In this document: one piece after another, positions 48,012 to 50,128 of the stretch
Position numbering within the stretch: position 1 is the stretch's first letter
How the letters are laid out: each line of letters starts with the position of its first letter
From: Pedobacter agri PB92
GTDB taxonomy: Bacteria; Bacteroidota; Bacteroidia; Sphingobacteriales; Sphingobacteriaceae
NCBI RefSeq assembly: GCF_000258495.1
Contig: NZ_AJLG01000009.1
Span: 1 to 50,128, forward strand
Direction of reading: 5' to 3'
Length of the DNA stretch: 50,128 nucleotides
Notes under the pieces: model-generated
Seen by the model: only the letters and a program-made list of their open reading frames with translations
Database searches by the model: none
What the model was told of the DNA's origin: nothing
Program-made: the position numbers and the translations under genes

Positions 48012-50128
48012 ATGAAAAGAATATTTCAAGTTTTAATCCTACTCGTTTTAGCTGCTCCGGCCTTCGCTCAAATACGTCCTACAGGTAAGGCACCAGCAAC
48101 CCCATCTTTAAAAGTTGGAGGCTTAGATCTCGATTATTTTAGTCCGAAAGAATATATCATTGGTGGCACAACCGTAACCGGAACCCAGTATCTTGATAAA
48201 GATGTTTTAATCACCCTATCTAAATTAACCAAAGGCGATAAAGTTGTTCTTCCTGGTGAAGCTACTTCTGATGCCATTAAAACGCTTTGGGCACAAGGAT
48301 TGTTTGATGATGTTAAGATTAATATCGAAAAATTTGTTCAGGATTCAGTGTATTTCGAAATTGAAGTGATAGAGCGCCCTCGCTTAAGCTCAATTGATTT
48401 AAAGGGAATCAGTAAATCACAAAAAACAGCTATTCAGGAAAAGTTAAATGATAAAACCGGTAAAATCGTAAATGATAACCTATACAATACCACCTCTGCC
48501 ATTGTAAAGAAGTACATGTTGGATAAAGGTTATTTCTTTACCACGATTAATTATAGTACCCGTAAAGATCCAAATGCAGAGAATAGTGTTGTTTTGGAAG
48601 CAAATATTGATAAAGGCGGACGTGTTAAAGTTCAGCATATCGATTTTACAGGCAATAAAGATTTCAAAGCGGCCAAACTGAGAAAGTATTTGAAAAATCC
48701 AAAACAGTTTGCGTGGTGGCGCTTTTGGGGTTCAGGAAAGTTCTCTAAAGAAAAGTATGAAGAGAATAAAGTGAAAATGGTAGCTAAAATGCATGAGAAG
48801 GGTTACCGTGATGCTGAGCTTTTGAAAGATACCATCTATCAACACAATAAAAAAAGAGTTAATATCAGAATGGATCTTTACGAAGGAAAGAAATATTACT
48901 TCGGAAATATTACCTGGGCAGGTAATGCGATTTACCCTGACAGTATTTTAAATAAGGTATTGACTATTGAGAAAGGCGATGTATTTAGTGAAGAAAAGCT
49001 AAATAAAAAGCTAAATGGTGGTGGTGAAAATGGTGGAGACATCAACAGTATGTATACGGATAATGGTTATTTAACTTTTAATATCGATCCGGTTCAAACC
49101 AAAATATATGGTGATACAGTTGATGTAGAAATGCGTATGTATGAAGGCCCGCAATACACCAATAACAGGATTACATTAAAAGGAAATACCATTACCAATG
49201 ATAAAGTGGTTTTACGTGAGATTCGTACAAAACCAGGACAAAAATTCAATAAAAGTGATTTAATCCGTACCATTCGTGAGATTGGTCAGTTAGGTAACTT
49301 TGACGAATCTAAAACCGTTCCTACACCTCGTCCTAATCCGGCAGATGGTACGGTTGATATCGAATATGCGGTTGAAGAAAAACCTTCAGATCAGATTGAG
49401 TTATCAGGTGGTTTTGGTGGTGGCCGTATTATCGGTACTTTGGGCTTAACGTTTAATAACTTCTCGTTAAAAAACTTATTTAACTTAAAAGCCTACAAAC
49501 CACTTCCAAAAGGTGATGGACAAAAATTAAGTTTACGTGGACAAACGAACGGTAAATATTATCAATCATACAGTTTCTCTTTCTCTCAACCATGGTTTGG
49601 TGGCGAGAAACCAGTAAGTTTTGGTGTAAGTGCTTTTACTTCATTGCAATCAAATGCAGCAACAAACGATTCAGATTTAATGAAAATTCGTTTGAATGGT
49701 GTTACCGTAAGTTTAGGTAGAAGGTTAAACTGGCCAGATAACTATTTCCAGTTGAGCCATGCTGTTAACTTACAACAATACATTCTAAATAATTATCAAG
49801 GTTATTTATTTAATACGGGTACATCGTACAACTTAAACTTATCTCAGGAGATTAGCCGCGATTCAAGGGATTCGCCTATTTTCCCTAAATCAGGTTCATT
49901 CATTCGTTTCACTGTTCAGGCCACGCCACCTTATTCATTATTCAATAAAACGAACTATGCAACAGCACCTGATAAGGAGAAATATCGTTTTACAGAATAT
50001 CATAAATGGAAATTTGATTCACAGTGGTACCAACGTGTAGCAGGTAACTTTGTAATTAAAGCACAGGCACAGTTTGGTTTCTTAGGTCAGTATAATAAAG
50101 CAGTAGGTCAGTCAGCATTTGAGCGTTT
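48012..50128 (+). CDS. bamA: Outer membrane protein assembly factor BamA, C-terminus beyond the window
   Basis: At least 705 residues; the 3' end is cut off. A signal peptide (MKRIFQVLILLVLAAPAFAQ) is followed by POTRA domains, each with a beta-alpha-alpha-beta pattern; RLSSIDLKGISKSQKTAIQ, VKVQHIDFTGNKDFKAAKL and YTNNRITLKGNTITNDKVVL mark strand starts. The Omp85 barrel begins around IELSGGFGGGRIIGTLGL. BamA inserts beta-barrel proteins into the outer membrane; in this phylum that would include SusC, PorT and PorG-type barrels. An insert GGGENGGDINSMYTDNGY follows the fourth POTRA start. A 152-base gap after uppS precedes it. Confidence 0.95.
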   Translation, partial: MKRIFQVLILLVLAAPAFAQIRPTGKAPATPSLKVGGLDLDYFSPKEYIIGGTTVTGTQYLDKDVLITLSKLTKGDKVVLPGEATSDAIKTLWAQGLFDDVKINIEKFVQDSVYFEIEVIERPRLSSIDLKGISKSQKTAIQEKLNDKTGKIVNDNLYNTTSAIVKKYMLDKGYFFTTINYSTRKDPNAENSVVLEANIDKGGRVKVQHIDFTGNKDFKAAKLRKYLKNPKQFAWWRFWGSGKFSKEKYEENKVKMVAKMHEKGYRDAELLKDTIYQHNKKRVNIRMDLYEGKKYYFGNITWAGNAIYPDSILNKVLTIEKGDVFSEEKLNKKLNGGGENGGDINSMYTDNGYLTFNIDPVQTKIYGDTVDVEMRMYEGPQYTNNRITLKGNTITNDKVVLREIRTKPGQKFNKSDLIRTIREIGQLGNFDESKTVPTPRPNPADGTVDIEYAVEEKPSDQIELSGGFGGGRIIGTLGLTFNNFSLKNLFNLKAYKPLPKGDGQKLSLRGQTNGKYYQSYSFSFSQPWFGGEKPVSFGVSAFTSLQSNAATNDSDLMKIRLNGVTVSLGRRLNWPDNYFQLSHAVNLQQYILNNYQGYLFNTGTSYNLNLSQEISRDSRDSPIFPKSGSFIRFTVQATPPYSLFNKTNYATAPDKEKYRFTEYHKWKFDSQWYQRVAGNFVIKAQAQFGFLGQYNKAVGQSAFER

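Overview
The window looks like the chromosome of a Bacteroidota bacterium of the Sphingobacteriaceae, most likely Pedobacter or a close relative. The evidence is an AT-rich genome, promoters of the TAnnTTTG type, SusC/SusD transport proteins with an ECF sigma/FecR pair, two type IX secretion proteins (PorT and PorG type), a eukaryote-like class Ia ribonucleotide reductase, and dispersed intergenic palindromes. The genus is inferred; no rRNA or tRNA gene was seen.

Layout. 1-9.8 kb: an APC amino acid permease (cut by the window edge), a Bcr/CflA efflux pump, a frameshifted TonB siderophore receptor, a dicarboxylate symporter, the 23S rRNA methyltransferase RlmF, a secreted cupin and SucD. 9.8-24.3 kb: a broken GxxExxY gene inside inverted repeats, MsrB lipoprotein, an RlpA-like protein, nrdB-nrdA, a CWC zinc-type protein, the agmatine-to-putrescine pair aguB-aguA (aguA frameshifted), a broken GIY-YIG nuclease between inverted repeats, FabG, an L,D-transpeptidase, a twice-frameshifted VWA membrane protein, a TRIC-type channel and an FtsB/DivIC-like protein. 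24.3-35.3 kb: a plus-strand polysaccharide utilization locus with ECF sigma factor, FecR anti-sigma, SusC (interrupted by an in-frame TAG), SusD, a metzincin-like lipoprotein with an F5/8C domain, and a GH89 alpha-N-acetylglucosaminidase. 35.4-40.7 kb, minus strand: enolase, PepF-type peptidase, UbiA-type prenyltransferase and the GTPase EngB. 40.9-50.1 kb, plus strand: MenG/UbiE, PorT, an SDR enzyme, a YqeY-type protein, then a tight run of alpha/beta hydrolase, CBS protein, NAD kinase, PorG-like protein, UppS and BamA (cut by the window edge).

How the genes work together. The locus at 24.3-35.3 kb has the parts expected for sensing, importing and trimming an alpha-GlcNAc-bearing glycan, perhaps a mucin-type glycoprotein or heparan-like polymer. 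It sits between ftsB and eno, two minus-strand genes that are neighbours in many bacteria. The 41-50 kb region joins envelope biogenesis (UppS, BamA) with two secretion-related outer membrane proteins.

Two themes deserve attention. First, seven genes are disrupted. Five disruptions fit a one-base change in an A/T run (four in runs of 6-8, one in a run of four) and may be sequencing errors; the SusC amber codon and the GIY-YIG frameshift do not fit that explanation easily. Second, two small nuclease-family genes are each enclosed by inverted copies of a different short repeat, which suggests small mobile units.
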